64,000 nt of DNA from Verrucomicrobiia bacterium (GTDB lineage Bacteria > Verrucomicrobiota > Verrucomicrobiia > Limisphaerales > CAIMTB01), in contig JAHCBA010000006.1 of NCBI GenBank assembly GCA_019634625.1, forward strand, positions 149,353-213,352. Direction: 5' to 3'. Below, piece after piece: positions 1-9,050 of the stretch. The position numbers and the translations under genes were made by a program. The notes below the pieces were generated by a model. That model saw only the letters and a program-made list of their open reading frames with translations, was not told the origin of the DNA and did not search any database. Position 1 is the stretch's first letter. The number at the start of each line of letters is the position of its first letter.

Positions 1-272
1 CGCATGCTGCATCGCCCGTGGTTTGCATCGCCTTTGGCGGCGCTCCGCGCCGTTTTGCTCCTGGAAAGTCCTCCTGCCTTCCGCGCCCGAAATCTGTTCG
101 TCAGCGAAAACGCGCTCGCGCGAGCCTAGTGTCAGAGGACCGGCTCAACACGTTGCTCCGGTCCGACCATCCTCGTCCCTATGAGGGCGAGCCTCGGGAA
201 AGCCCAAGTGGGAATCCGCGGGCTGTAACCTTCTTCGCCCGATCCTGTAGCAGGGGGAGAATCGAGACGCTT

Positions 273-2942
273 ATGAAATCGATTGATTTCCCTCCCGCCC
301 GCCGCCCGATCCCGCCGCTCCAGGGTTTCCGCCTGTTCACCGCCCTCGGCTTCCTGGCCCTCGCCGCCCCAGCGCAGGAATTCGTCAATTTCGAGGGCAA
401 ACAGACCAATCCCATCCGTCTGTCCGCCGACGGCACCCGGTTGTTCGCCGTCAACACCCCGGACGCGCGGGTCTCGGTGTTCGATCTCACCCATCCGGCC
501 ACACCCAGGCTGATCGCCGAAATTCCTGTCGGCATCGAACCGGTTTCGGTCCATCCGCGATCGAACGACGAGGTCTGGGTCGTCAACGAGGTGTCCGACA
601 GCGTCAGTGTCGTGTCGGTCTCACGTGGCATGGTCGTCGCCACTCTCCGCGTCAGGGACGAGCCGATGGACGTCGTCTTCGCGCGCGGCCGGGCCTTCGT
701 GTCGGTTGGCCGGAGCCACGCGCTCGCCGTGTTCGATGCCGGGACACGGGAGGAACTCGATCGGATTCCCCTCCTCGGCCTCAACCCGCGCGCGCTGGCC
801 GTCAGCCCGGACGGCAGCAGGGTCTATGTGGCATTCGCGTTGTCGGGGAACCGCACGACGATCATCCCGCGGGAGGAGGCGCCCGATCAACCTGGCCCGA
901 CCCGCATTCCGGACGCGCCGCCGAAGGTGGCGTTGATCGTGGATGCGGAGGATCCGGCCTGGGCGGATGAGATCCGGTACACGCTGCCGGACAACGACGT
1001 GGCCGAGATCGACGCGGATTCCCTCACGGTGACCCGCTACTTCAGCCGGCTCGGAACGGTGAACCTGGGCCTGGGCGTCCATCCGGGAGGCGGCCAGCTT
1101 TGGGTGGCCAACACCGACGCGCGCAACCGGGTCTTCTTCGAGCCGGCGCTTCGCGGGTACACTCATCTCAATCGAGTCACCCGCGTGGACCTCACGACCG
1201 GAGCGGCGACCCCGTTCGACCTGAACCCGGACATCGATTACGGCGTGATGCCGAACCTCGAAGCCAGGGCCACCGCGCTCGCCCAGCCCACCTCCGTGGT
1301 CTTCCATCCGTCCGGAGACCATTTCTACGTCGCCGCGTTCGGGACCGACCGTGTGGCCAGGGTCGATACACACGGGACGATCCTCGACCGGATCGAGGTC
1401 GGGGAGGTCAAAGGCGCCACTCCCGATCCGCGGAACAAACGCGGCCCGCGCGGCCTGGCTCTGCACCCGGACGGTTCCCGGCTCTATGTCATGAACCGCA
1501 TCGCCAATACGATTTCCGTGATCGACACCGGCACCCGCTCGGTCGTCGGCGAGTTCCCAACGGGTTCCCATGACCCGACTCCCGAGACCATCCGCGTGGG
1601 GCGCGGCTTTCTGTACGACGCCCGGCTCTCGGGCAATGGCACTCTGTCCTGCGCAAGCTGCCACGTGGATGGGGAGATGGATCACCTTGCCTGGAATCTC
1701 GGGAACCCGGACGGCGAACTGCAACGGCTGACGGTCTTCAGGGGGGTGTTCCCCACCAGCACTCATCCTGCGCATCCCATGAAGGGGCCGATGACGACCC
1801 AGACCCTGCGCGGGCTGAAAGGAATGGAACCGCTGCACTGGCGCGGGGACCGGGCCTCGCTTCTCGACTTCAACCCCGCCTTCGACTCACTCATGGGAGC
1901 CGAGCCGCTGGGCGACGAAGACATGCGGGCCTTCAAGGACTTCGTCGAGACCATCGCCTTTCAACCCAACCCCAACCGGAATCTCGACAACTCGCTGCCG
2001 GTCTCCCTCGCTGGCGGCGATCCGCGGGCAGGCCAGGACTTCTTTCGCAACACGGACTTCCTGGTCCCGGGGTTCGGGCCGGTCCGATGCGTGAGCTGCC
2101 ATGCCCAGCCGACAGGTCTGGCCCTGCCCGGCTTCCGCATCACACAGCACGATGGGATGGATATTGTTCAGCCCATGAAGATCCCGCATCTCCGCAACCT
2201 TTATCAACGGCTCGACTTCGATAACACCCCCGGTGCCATGAGCCTGTCCGGCTTCGGCCTCGAACACGACGGATCCAGGGCCGGAATTGCCCAGGCCCTG
2301 TCCGTCCCGCGCTTCGAAACCATCCGGAACGACGAAACGATCATCCGCAATCTCGCCGCCTTCCTGCTCGCATTCGACACGGGAACCCCGCCGGCCGTGG
2401 GCCATGACCTGACCCTCACCCGGGAAAACCTCTCCTCCCCCGCAGTCATCAGCCAGTGGGACACGCTCGAACAGCAGGTCCAATCCAGCCGCATCGATCT
2501 CATCGCCAAATCCGATTTCGGAGCCCTGCTCTTCGATCGTGCGACCTCCGGCAGTTACCGTTCCGATGGGGAAGGGGATCCGTTCCGCAGCCGGCACTGG
2601 GTCGAGGAGCGCATTCGCGAAGGAGCCACGGTGACCCTCATGGGGGTTCCCGTTGGCTCGGGATGGCGTATGGCAATCGACCGCAATCTCGACGGAATTC
2701 CCGACGGGGTCCCGCCGCGCATCCCGCTTGTCGTCCGATTCCGGTCCACGGGCGATGCGATCCACCTGTCGTGGGATGCCGAGGCGGATCGCGCCTACGC
2801 CGTCGATTCCTCGAATTCCCTGGAGCCGGGAAGCTGGACGCCGCTCGCCACCGGCATTGTCTCCCAGGAAGGTGCCGCGACCTTCTCCGACTCCCTCGCC
2901 GATCGCGGACCCGCCCGCTTCTATCGAATCCGCCACGACTGA
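273..2942 (+). CDS. Secreted beta-propeller protein with two c-type haem motifs
   Basis: The 889-residue product starts with a signal-peptide-like segment (GFRLFTALGFLALAAPAQ). An N-terminal YVTN/lactonase-type beta-propeller follows, seen as repeats such as VSPDGSRVYVAF, FHPSGDHFYVAAF and LHPDGSRLYVMN. A cytochrome-like part carries two haem-attachment motifs, CASCH (residues 460-464) and CVSCH (606-610). The last 75 residues form a small beta-rich tail ending in FYRIRHD, shared in style with other exported proteins here. Such proteins are expected outside the cytoplasmic membrane, probably in electron transfer or oxidation of a small substrate; the substrate is unknown. The ATG at 273 was chosen over the upstream open frame because a signal peptide follows it and AGGGGGAGA lies upstream. 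The gene converges on smc with 25 bp between stop codons. Confidence 0.8.
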   Translation: MKSIDFPPARRPIPPLQGFRLFTALGFLALAAPAQEFVNFEGKQTNPIRLSADGTRLFAVNTPDARVSVFDLTHPATPRLIAEIPVGIEPVSVHPRSNDEVWVVNEVSDSVSVVSVSRGMVVATLRVRDEPMDVVFARGRAFVSVGRSHALAVFDAGTREELDRIPLLGLNPRALAVSPDGSRVYVAFALSGNRTTIIPREEAPDQPGPTRIPDAPPKVALIVDAEDPAWADEIRYTLPDNDVAEIDADSLTVTRYFSRLGTVNLGLGVHPGGGQLWVANTDARNRVFFEPALRGYTHLNRVTRVDLTTGAATPFDLNPDIDYGVMPNLEARATALAQPTSVVFHPSGDHFYVAAFGTDRVARVDTHGTILDRIEVGEVKGATPDPRNKRGPRGLALHPDGSRLYVMNRIANTISVIDTGTRSVVGEFPTGSHDPTPETIRVGRGFLYDARLSGNGTLSCASCHVDGEMDHLAWNLGNPDGELQRLTVFRGVFPTSTHPAHPMKGPMTTQTLRGLKGMEPLHWRGDRASLLDFNPAFDSLMGAEPLGDEDMRAFKDFVETIAFQPNPNRNLDNSLPVSLAGGDPRAGQDFFRNTDFLVPGFGPVRCVSCHAQPTGLALPGFRITQHDGMDIVQPMKIPHLRNLYQRLDFDNTPGAMSLSGFGLEHDGSRAGIAQALSVPRFETIRNDETIIRNLAAFLLAFDTGTPPAVGHDLTLTRENLSSPAVISQWDTLEQQVQSSRIDLIAKSDFGALLFDRATSGSYRSDGEGDPFRSRHWVEERIREGATVTLMGVPVGSGWRMAIDRNLDGIPDGVPPRIPLVVRFRSTGDAIHLSWDAEADRAYAVDSSNSLEPGSWTPLATGIVSQEGAATFSDSLADRGPARFYRIRHD

Positions 2943-2967
2943 TCCGCGCCAGCCCGCCGGCCGGATC
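2941..2967. terminator. Possible bidirectional hairpin between convergent genes
   Basis: The 25 bp between the convergent stop codons contain GATCCG (2941-2946) and its inverted copy CGGATC (2962-2967), with a GC-rich centre that includes GCCGGC. The position suits a shared terminator, but there is no clear T-tract, so this is tentative. Confidence 0.25.
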
Positions 2968-5900
2968 TCACTTCGCCATCACCACCTCGAGGGTGTCTTC
3001 CTTGGCGCGTGGCGCATCCTCCTCGGTCTCGACCTGAGGTCCCTCGGCGGGAGGCACCAGCGGGGCCGCGTGCTCCACGGCGTCCTCCGCCTTGTGGAAC
3101 TTCACACTCACGATCCGGCTCACCCCCTGCTCCTGCATGGTCACCCCGTACAACACATCGGCCATCCCGATGGTCCGCTTGTTGTGGGTGATGATGATGA
3201 ACTGCGACCGCTCAAGGAAGCGCTGCAGAATCCGCACGAACCGGTTGATGTTCGATTCGTCCAGCGGCGCGTCCAGCTCGTCCAGCACCGCAAACGGCGA
3301 CGGCTTCACCTGGTAGATCGCGAACAGCAGCGCCACCGCCGTCATCGTCTGCTCGCCACCCGACAGCAGCGAGATGCCCCGCAACTGTTTCCCCGGCGGC
3401 CGCGCCATGATCTCGATGCCGCTCTCCAGCACGTCCTCCGCATCCGCCAGTTGCAGATCGGCGTGCCCCCCTCCGAAGATCTCGACGAACAGGGTCCGGA
3501 AATTCTCCCGGATCTTCTCGAAGGTCTCGGCGAACATGGCCCGCGTCTCCGTGTTGATCCGCTGGATCACCTCCAGCAACTGCTCCTTGGCCCGCGCCAG
3601 GTCGTCGTGCTGCCCGCTGAGAAACGTGTGGCGCTGCTCGGCCTCCTCGTACTCCTCGATGGCCACCAGGTTCACCGGACCCATCTCGTCCACCCGCCGC
3701 TGCATCGCCCCCACCTGCCCCGCCACCGCCTCCCAGTCCGTCGCCGCCCCGCTCGCCGCCATCTCCTCCGGCGTCACCACATGCACCCTCGGCGGCCCTT
3801 CGTCAGCCACCGTGATGGTGATGCATTCGCTGCGGACCTCCTCGAGCCGCACCTGGTACTTCTCCCAGATCCGGCTGACCAGGTTCTCCATCGCCATCCG
3901 CCGCTGCGCGAGTTCGATCTCCAACTGACCCCGGCGCGCCTGCAGGTCGGCGTGACGCGCCCGCTGGTCCCGGAGCACCCCTTCGCGTTCCCGCACCTCG
4001 CCATCCATCTCGCCCCGCTGTCCGTTGAGTTCGGCGATCCGCTCGTTGGCCAGCCCCCGCTCGTGCCGCAACCGCTCGATGACGGCGCGGGCCTCGACGA
4101 TCTCCCCCTCGCTCTTCGCCTTCCGTTCGAGATAGCCCGCGCACTCCCCGCGCCGCTGCTCGACCAGTGCCCCCAGTTCCTCGATGCGCTGGGACAACGG
4201 CCCCTTCTGCCGCGTCAACCCGGCCAACGCCTGTTCCTCGCCCGCGCACGCCACCTTGGTCTCGGTCAATGCCGCCGTCGCCTCGTCCCTCCGCAGTCGC
4301 AGCGCCTCAACCTCGCCGTTCAATACGGTCAACCGCTCCTGCGCCCCGCGCTCGGCCTCCTCCGTCTCTGCCAAACGCCGCGCCAGCGCCTCGCGTTGTT
4401 CGCGGCCCTCGCGATCCTGTTCCGCCAGGCTCTCGATCTCGTACACCACCGTGTCGATCCGCTGGTGGAGCACCCGGCGCGACTGTTCCAACGCCTTGAA
4501 TTCCCCCTCGTGGGTGGCCACCGCCACCTCCTGCGCCCGCAGTTCGGTCTGCGCCTGCTGCAGACCCGCCTGTAATTCGGTCTGCTCCGCCTGCAACGCC
4601 CCCCGCTGCCGCCCCGCCTCGTTCAACGCCTCCTGCAACTCCGCCACCACCCCCCGCAGCTCGGCAATCTGGTTCTTCCGCGCCAGAATTGACGAGGCCG
4701 GCTTCCCGTTCCCATTCCCCGCCCCGCCCGTGAACACGCCCTGACGCGACAGCACCTCGCCCGTCCCGGTCACGAAATCGCACCCCGCCCCCCAGCCGCG
4801 CCGGGCGGCAACCGCGGCTCCCAGATCGGGCGCCAGAAACGTCGCCCCCAGCAGCCCGTCAAGCACCGGCCGGATCGCCGCATCCGATTCGATCACCTCG
4901 AGTAGCCGCCGGAATCCCTCCGGAATGCCCGCCCCTTCGCCGGCCCCGGCCGAAGGCCCCGCCGCCGGTCCGTCTTCCGTCCCCAAACCCCAGTCGAGCG
5001 CCGCCAGACTGGCCCGCCCCTTCCTGCCCGCCGCCAGATCCGAGAGGATCCCCTGCGCCGCCTCCGGCCGTTCGGTCAGCACCAGTTGCAGGTGGTGTCC
5101 CAGGGCGGTCTCCACCGCCATAATGTGCCGCCCGTCCGGCACCCGGATATGGTCCGCCAGGGATCCCAGCACACCCGTCGCCTGCAAGGCCGCCAGGGCA
5201 CCGCTTCCGAAACCCTCGTGACTGGTCTCCAACTGCTCGAGCACCTGAAGCCGGGACCGCGATTCCGCCTGGCGCCGGGTCAGGCCGTCGAGCGTCTGAC
5301 CCGCCTGCTGAAGGGCCTGCTGCAATTCCCTCAGGCGCGCCTGCCGTTCCTCGACGGTGCCACGCTGCGCCAGGACCCCCGCCTTCTCCGCCTCGACGCT
5401 GGCCGCGAACTCCTCCAGCCGTTGTTCGAGGCGCACCCGTTCCTCCTCCACCTGCACCTTCTCCGCCGAAAGCTTCTCCAACCGCACCGTGTGCGCCTGC
5501 TTGCGCAGGTCGAGCGCGGTGAGTTCATTGCGAACCCGGCTCAGCTCCTGCGCCATCCCGAACGCCTCGCCCTGCGCCTGCCGGACCGCCAGTTGCTTCG
5601 CCACCAGGTCCCGTTCCACCTCGGCCAGCGCCGCCCGTCGCGTCTCCAGCTCCGACCGCAACCCCGCCAGCCGCGCTTCCGTGTCCGCCACCCGCTCCGT
5701 CACCGCCGCCATCTCGTCCTCCGCCGCCCGCTTCCGCTCCTCCGCCTGCGCGATGTCCGCCGCGGCCTGCGCGTTCTGGCGGTCCCACTCCCGCAGCCGC
5801 TCCTCGTGAAACTGGATCCGGCTCTCCTCCCGGTCCGCCTGCCCCGCCAGCTCCGTGGCCCGCTGCTGGTTCGCCGCAATCTCCCGGTCCAGTTCCCCCA

Positions 5901-6744
5901 GCCTCTCCCGCAACTGCAGCAGCTCGTCCTCAACCCGCAACACCTCCGCCGACGCCTCCTCCAGCCCAGCTCTCGCCGCCTCCGAAGCCGCCTCGCGTTC
6001 GCGGATCTCGTGCGCCGCCACATCGTACTGGTGCCGGGCAAGCTGGGTCTCGAGATGCTGAAGATCAGTCATCAGTTGCTTGTACCGGCGTGCCTTCCCT
6101 GCCTGTCGCTGCAACGACCCGATCTGCCGCTTCACCTCGCGGATCAGATCCGCCACCCGCAGCAGGTTCTGCTCCGTCTGCTCCAGCTTCCGCAATGCCT
6201 CCCGCTTCTGGCTCTTGAACCGCGTGATGCCCGCGGCCTCTTCGAACACCAGGCGCCGATCCTCCGGACGACTGCTCAGCAGCTGCGTGATGTTCCCCTG
6301 GGCCATGATCGAGTAGCTCGTCTTGCCCATCCCCGTCCCCGCGAACAACTGCTGGATGTCCTTCAACCGGCAGGCCGTCTTGTTCAGGAAATACTCGCTC
6401 CCCCCGTCCCGGAACACCCGCCGCGTCAACGTCACCTCCCCGTAGTCGATCGGCACCCCCGCCGCCCGCACCTGCTCCGTATCGACATCGCCCAGCGTCA
6501 ACGACACCTCCGCCAAGCCCAACTGCTTCCGGGAATCCGTCCCGTTGAAGATCACGTCGGCCATCTCCCCGCCCCGCAGCGCCTTCGCCGACTGCTCGCC
6601 CAGCACCCAACGGATCGCGTCCGCCACGTTCGACTTTCCGCACCCGTTAGGCCCCACGATTGCCGTGATCCCCCGCTGGAAGTTCAGCGAAGTCCGGACG
6701 GCAAACGATTTGAACCCCAAGACGGTCAGGTTCTTGAGATACAT
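2968..6744 (-). CDS. smc: Chromosome segregation protein SMC
   Basis: The 1258-residue protein has the complete SMC architecture. The N-terminal ATPase half carries the Walker A motif GPNGCGKSN (residues 31-39). A long coiled coil follows, a hinge lies around residues 510-680, a second coiled coil returns, and the C-terminal half has the ABC signature LSGGEQ (1127-1132) and Walker B with D-loop VLDELDAPLD (1153-1162). SMC forms a dimeric ring with ScpA/ScpB and compacts and segregates the chromosome; neither partner gene is in the window. The ATG at 6744 is chosen because MYLKNLTVLGFKSF is the family's canonical N-terminus; the open frame upstream (to 7317) has low-complexity, non-coding character. 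The product extends about 85 residues past Walker B with an acidic tail. Assignment is secure. Confidence 0.95.
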   Translation of the reverse strand: MYLKNLTVLGFKSFAVRTSLNFQRGITAIVGPNGCGKSNVADAIRWVLGEQSAKALRGGEMADVIFNGTDSRKQLGLAEVSLTLGDVDTEQVRAAGVPIDYGEVTLTRRVFRDGGSEYFLNKTACRLKDIQQLFAGTGMGKTSYSIMAQGNITQLLSSRPEDRRLVFEEAAGITRFKSQKREALRKLEQTEQNLLRVADLIREVKRQIGSLQRQAGKARRYKQLMTDLQHLETQLARHQYDVAAHEIREREAASEAARAGLEEASAEVLRVEDELLQLRERLGELDREIAANQQRATELAGQADREESRIQFHEERLREWDRQNAQAAADIAQAEERKRAAEDEMAAVTERVADTEARLAGLRSELETRRAALAEVERDLVAKQLAVRQAQGEAFGMAQELSRVRNELTALDLRKQAHTVRLEKLSAEKVQVEEERVRLEQRLEEFAASVEAEKAGVLAQRGTVEERQARLRELQQALQQAGQTLDGLTRRQAESRSRLQVLEQLETSHEGFGSGALAALQATGVLGSLADHIRVPDGRHIMAVETALGHHLQLVLTERPEAAQGILSDLAAGRKGRASLAALDWGLGTEDGPAAGPSAGAGEGAGIPEGFRRLLEVIESDAAIRPVLDGLLGATFLAPDLGAAVAARRGWGAGCDFVTGTGEVLSRQGVFTGGAGNGNGKPASSILARKNQIAELRGVVAELQEALNEAGRQRGALQAEQTELQAGLQQAQTELRAQEVAVATHEGEFKALEQSRRVLHQRIDTVVYEIESLAEQDREGREQREALARRLAETEEAERGAQERLTVLNGEVEALRLRRDEATAALTETKVACAGEEQALAGLTRQKGPLSQRIEELGALVEQRRGECAGYLERKAKSEGEIVEARAVIERLRHERGLANERIAELNGQRGEMDGEVREREGVLRDQRARHADLQARRGQLEIELAQRRMAMENLVSRIWEKYQVRLEEVRSECITITVADEGPPRVHVVTPEEMAASGAATDWEAVAGQVGAMQRRVDEMGPVNLVAIEEYEEAEQRHTFLSGQHDDLARAKEQLLEVIQRINTETRAMFAETFEKIRENFRTLFVEIFGGGHADLQLADAEDVLESGIEIMARPPGKQLRGISLLSGGEQTMTAVALLFAIYQVKPSPFAVLDELDAPLDESNINRFVRILQRFLERSQFIIITHNKRTIGMADVLYGVTMQEQGVSRIVSVKFHKAEDAVEHAAPLVPPAEGPQVETEEDAPRAKEDTLEVVMAK

Positions 6745-6809
6745 GACGGTGCCCACGGAACCCGAAGGCGCCCCCCGTGTCAAAAGCAAACCCGCAGCCC
6801 CTAGTGTCG

Positions 6810-6855
6810 AGTTATTCACAGTCCACAATCCCTTGCGCCCGGCCGGTGAATAACT
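6810..6855. repeat. 10-bp perfect inverted repeat upstream of smc
   Basis: AGTTATTCAC (6810-6819) and GTGAATAACT (6846-6855) are perfect inverted copies separated by 26 bp, lying 66 bp or more upstream of the smc start codon. It could be an operator or a weak hairpin. Nothing else in the spacer identifies its role. Confidence 0.4.
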
Positions 6856-6969
6856 TTCATGGCCCCCTTCGCTCCCACCCTTGGGGAAGCGGTGTGCGGT
6901 CGTGGGTGAAGGGCCTCTAGGATCAAGGCTGCATTGACGGAGCGCGGGTCCGGGCTGAGCCTGCCGGGC

Positions 6970-7278
6970 ATGATCTCCATCCAGGTGCCGGCAGGGTTCC
7001 TCGCGCTCGCTTTGTCGTCCTCCGCAGTGCTCGGACAGGGAACCGTCCTTCCGGTGGTGACGGTGACAACCGGCGGGGCTGGAACACCCCCGAGTCTGCC
7101 CGCTCCGCTGCAAGGAATGGCGGCCTTTCCAATCGTAGTCGTTCCAGAGCCGGGACTGGGGAGTCTTGGCGCATTCGGAGCCGGGCTCTTGTGGCTGGGC
7201 CGAAGGACGCTGCGAACTCGTCGATCCGGTGGAGAAGGGTATCCGATCCGCGGAACCAACGAGAGTAGGCGGTTCTGA
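6970..7278 (+). CDS. Small PEP-CTERM sorted protein
   Basis: This 102-residue ORF encodes a signal-peptide-like N-terminus (MISIQVPAGFLALALSSSAV) and a low-complexity Gly/Thr/Pro middle. Near the C-terminus is a PEP-CTERM sorting signal: VPEPG, then a hydrophobic stretch (LGSLGAFGAGLLWL), then an Arg-rich end (GRRTLRTRR). In PEP-CTERM systems this tripartite tail is processed by exosortase during export to the surface or exopolysaccharide matrix. The mature protein would be only about 40-50 residues, which is very short. A TTG at 6934 in the same frame is an alternative start. There is no good ribosome-binding site, so expression is uncertain, but the three-part tail in the correct frame and position is hard to explain by chance. 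No exosortase gene lies in the window. Confidence 0.6.
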   Translation: MISIQVPAGFLALALSSSAVLGQGTVLPVVTVTTGGAGTPPSLPAPLQGMAAFPIVVVPEPGLGSLGAFGAGLLWLGRRTLRTRRSGGEGYPIRGTNESRRF

Positions 7279-8031
7279 CGCCAGTGGCTCTCCTTGCTCC
7301 CGCTCCTGCTCCCGCACTTGCTCCTGCTCTGGATCTTACCCGCCCCCCCTCCGCCACCCCGCACCCCGCGCCCCTCTCGGCTCAACACGAAGGGGGAACG
7401 GCTCGGCGCACGAGTGGTCCGGTGAGCTTGGCGGTCGCGGCAAATAACAAGGCAGGCTGCTTAACTTGATCTTCCCCGACCCCTCCGGGGCTGCCCTCCG
7501 GGCTTCCGTGGATGACCCGGTTACCAAGAAGTCAATAGTAATAAGCATGGCTCAAGTTTTGACTCCAACGTCAACAACAGTGTGTCGGGCATGTTATGTT
7601 TTGGAGTCAATAATAGTGTGTCTGACTTATTGTTTAGGGGTATTGTGCTTGTGTTTTTTGAGGAGCCGGACGCGAGGATCTCGCGGCGCCGATCCGTGGC
7701 CCGGCTTCAGTTGGTCAGGGGGACGTGACGCCATCCAACCGCCGATGAAGTCGTGGACGGCGCCTGGCTCTGTAAGACTTCACAGTCAACAACATCTGTC
7801 CTGAAGGCGTACTCCCAGCAGACCCGCGGCTAAGAGCCTGCCGAGACCGTTTCTCCCCTCCTCGTGGTTCCCGTGGCGGGAGGTTCCACCCCGCTTCAAC
7901 CAGCCCTTCGGAACGCCAGGGTCGCCTCGCGAACCTGTTTTTCTCGTTTCGGACGCCGCCGCCGCTCGCTATACCTCCCCGGGCGCGGTGGCAGACCGCC
8001 GTGCGCCCGTCGAACCCCCAAAGCCGAATTT
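7279..8031. other. Gene-free spacer with low-complexity and repeat motifs
   Basis: About 750 bp lack a supportable gene. At about 7290-7335 there is a low-complexity run of GCTCCT/GCTCCC-type hexamers. At 7442-7633 lies a more AT-rich patch with three copies of a degenerate 26-bp motif, described separately. The remainder up to the aldolase start shows no recognisable RNA or coding signal. Confidence 0.6.
7442..7633 (+). repeat. Cluster 1 of a degenerate 26-bp AT-rich direct repeat (three copies)
   Basis: Copies begin near 7442, 7571 and 7607 and fit the loose pattern AAyAAyAnnrTGTCrGGCnT followed by an A/T-rich end. Examples are AACAACAGTGTGTCGGGCAT and AATAATAGTGTGTCTGACTT. The second and third copies are 36 bp apart. 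Four more copies lie at 34965-35195 in the same orientation. The patch is visibly more AT-rich than its surroundings. The class resembles REP-type extragenic repeats. Confidence 0.6.
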
Positions 8032-8997
8032 ATGCCACTGACGACCACCAAGGAGCTCTTTGCCAAGGCACTGAAAGGCAAGTACGCCGTCGGCGCCTTC
8101 AACGTGAACAACATGGAGCTCGTGCAAGCCATCATCGAGGCCTGCGAGGAGGAAAAGGCTCCGGTGATTCTCCAGATCTCCCGTGGCGCGCGCTCCTACG
8201 CCAACCCGGTGTACCTGCGCAAACTCATCGAGGCCTCCGTCAGCGTCGCCACCATCCCCATCGCCGTCCACCTGGACCACGGTGACACTTTCGAGCTGTG
8301 CAAGGAGTGCATCGACGAGGGCTTCACCAGCGTGATGATCGACGCCTCCCACGAACCGTTCGAGAAGAACGTCGCCATCTGCCGCAAGGTCGTCGAGTAC
8401 GCCCACAAGCATGGCGCCGTGGTCGAAGGCGAACTCGGACAACTGGTCGGCGCCCAGTTCGATGAGGGCGAGGAGGGCGGCGGGTACAGCGTAGGCGGCC
8501 ACTATACCCATCCCGAGGAAGCCGTGAAGTTCGTCAAGGAATCCGGCGTGGATTCCCTCGCGGTCGCCATCGGCAACAGCCACGGCGCCTACAAATTCAA
8601 GGGCGAACAGCACCTCGACATCGAACGCCTCAAGTCCATCAAGAAGGCCCTCCTCGACGCCGGGCTCGGGGATTATCCCCTGGTCCTCCACGGCGCCTCC
8701 AGCGTCCCCAAGGAGCTGGTGACCGAAATCAACCGCTTCGGCGGGCAGATGGGCGACGACACCGCCGGCGTGCCCGAGTCGGACATCGAAATCGCCCGGC
8801 GCACCGGCTGCACCAAGGTCAACATCGATACCGACCTCCGCCTCGCCATGACCGCCGGCATCCGCAAGGCGCTGGCCGAAAACCCCAAGGAGTTCGATCC
8901 CCGCAAGTACCTCGGGCCCGCCCGCAAACTCGTCAAGGAACTGGTGCGCCACAAGCTCCGCAATGTCCTCTGCTGCGCCGGCCACGGCTTCGATTGA
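8032..8997 (+). CDS. fba: Class II fructose-bisphosphate aldolase
   Basis: The 321-residue enzyme cleaves fructose 1,6-bisphosphate to dihydroxyacetone phosphate and glyceraldehyde 3-phosphate in glycolysis and gluconeogenesis. Family landmarks are visible: FNVNNMEL near the N-terminus, the catalytic/zinc motif HLDHGD (residues 80-85, Asp82 and His83), a second metal-ligand region GGHYTHPEEA, VLHGASS, and the phosphate-binding NIDTDLR. Length matches the class IIA/B range. The ATG at 8032 gives the standard MPLTTTKELF start; the open frame extends upstream but with non-protein-like sequence. It stands alone, preceded by the long repeat-bearing spacer. DhnA-type class I aldolase is excluded by the zinc motif. 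Tagatose-bisphosphate aldolase specificity cannot be ruled out by eye. Confidence 0.92.
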   Translation: MPLTTTKELFAKALKGKYAVGAFNVNNMELVQAIIEACEEEKAPVILQISRGARSYANPVYLRKLIEASVSVATIPIAVHLDHGDTFELCKECIDEGFTSVMIDASHEPFEKNVAICRKVVEYAHKHGAVVEGELGQLVGAQFDEGEEGGGYSVGGHYTHPEEAVKFVKESGVDSLAVAIGNSHGAYKFKGEQHLDIERLKSIKKALLDAGLGDYPLVLHGASSVPKELVTEINRFGGQMGDDTAGVPESDIEIARRTGCTKVNIDTDLRLAMTAGIRKALAENPKEFDPRKYLGPARKLVKELVRHKLRNVLCCAGHGFD

Positions 8998-9050
8998 TCC
9001 GTTCCCAGTGCGCCCGTCACCGCCATGAACACGGCGGATGGCCTGTCGCC

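Noticed and set aside
5086..6804. Long open frame on the plus strand inside smc
   Set aside because: It is an antisense shadow in GC-rich coding DNA, rich in Arg, Leu, His and Pro, with no recognisable domain. The SMC reading explains the region fully.
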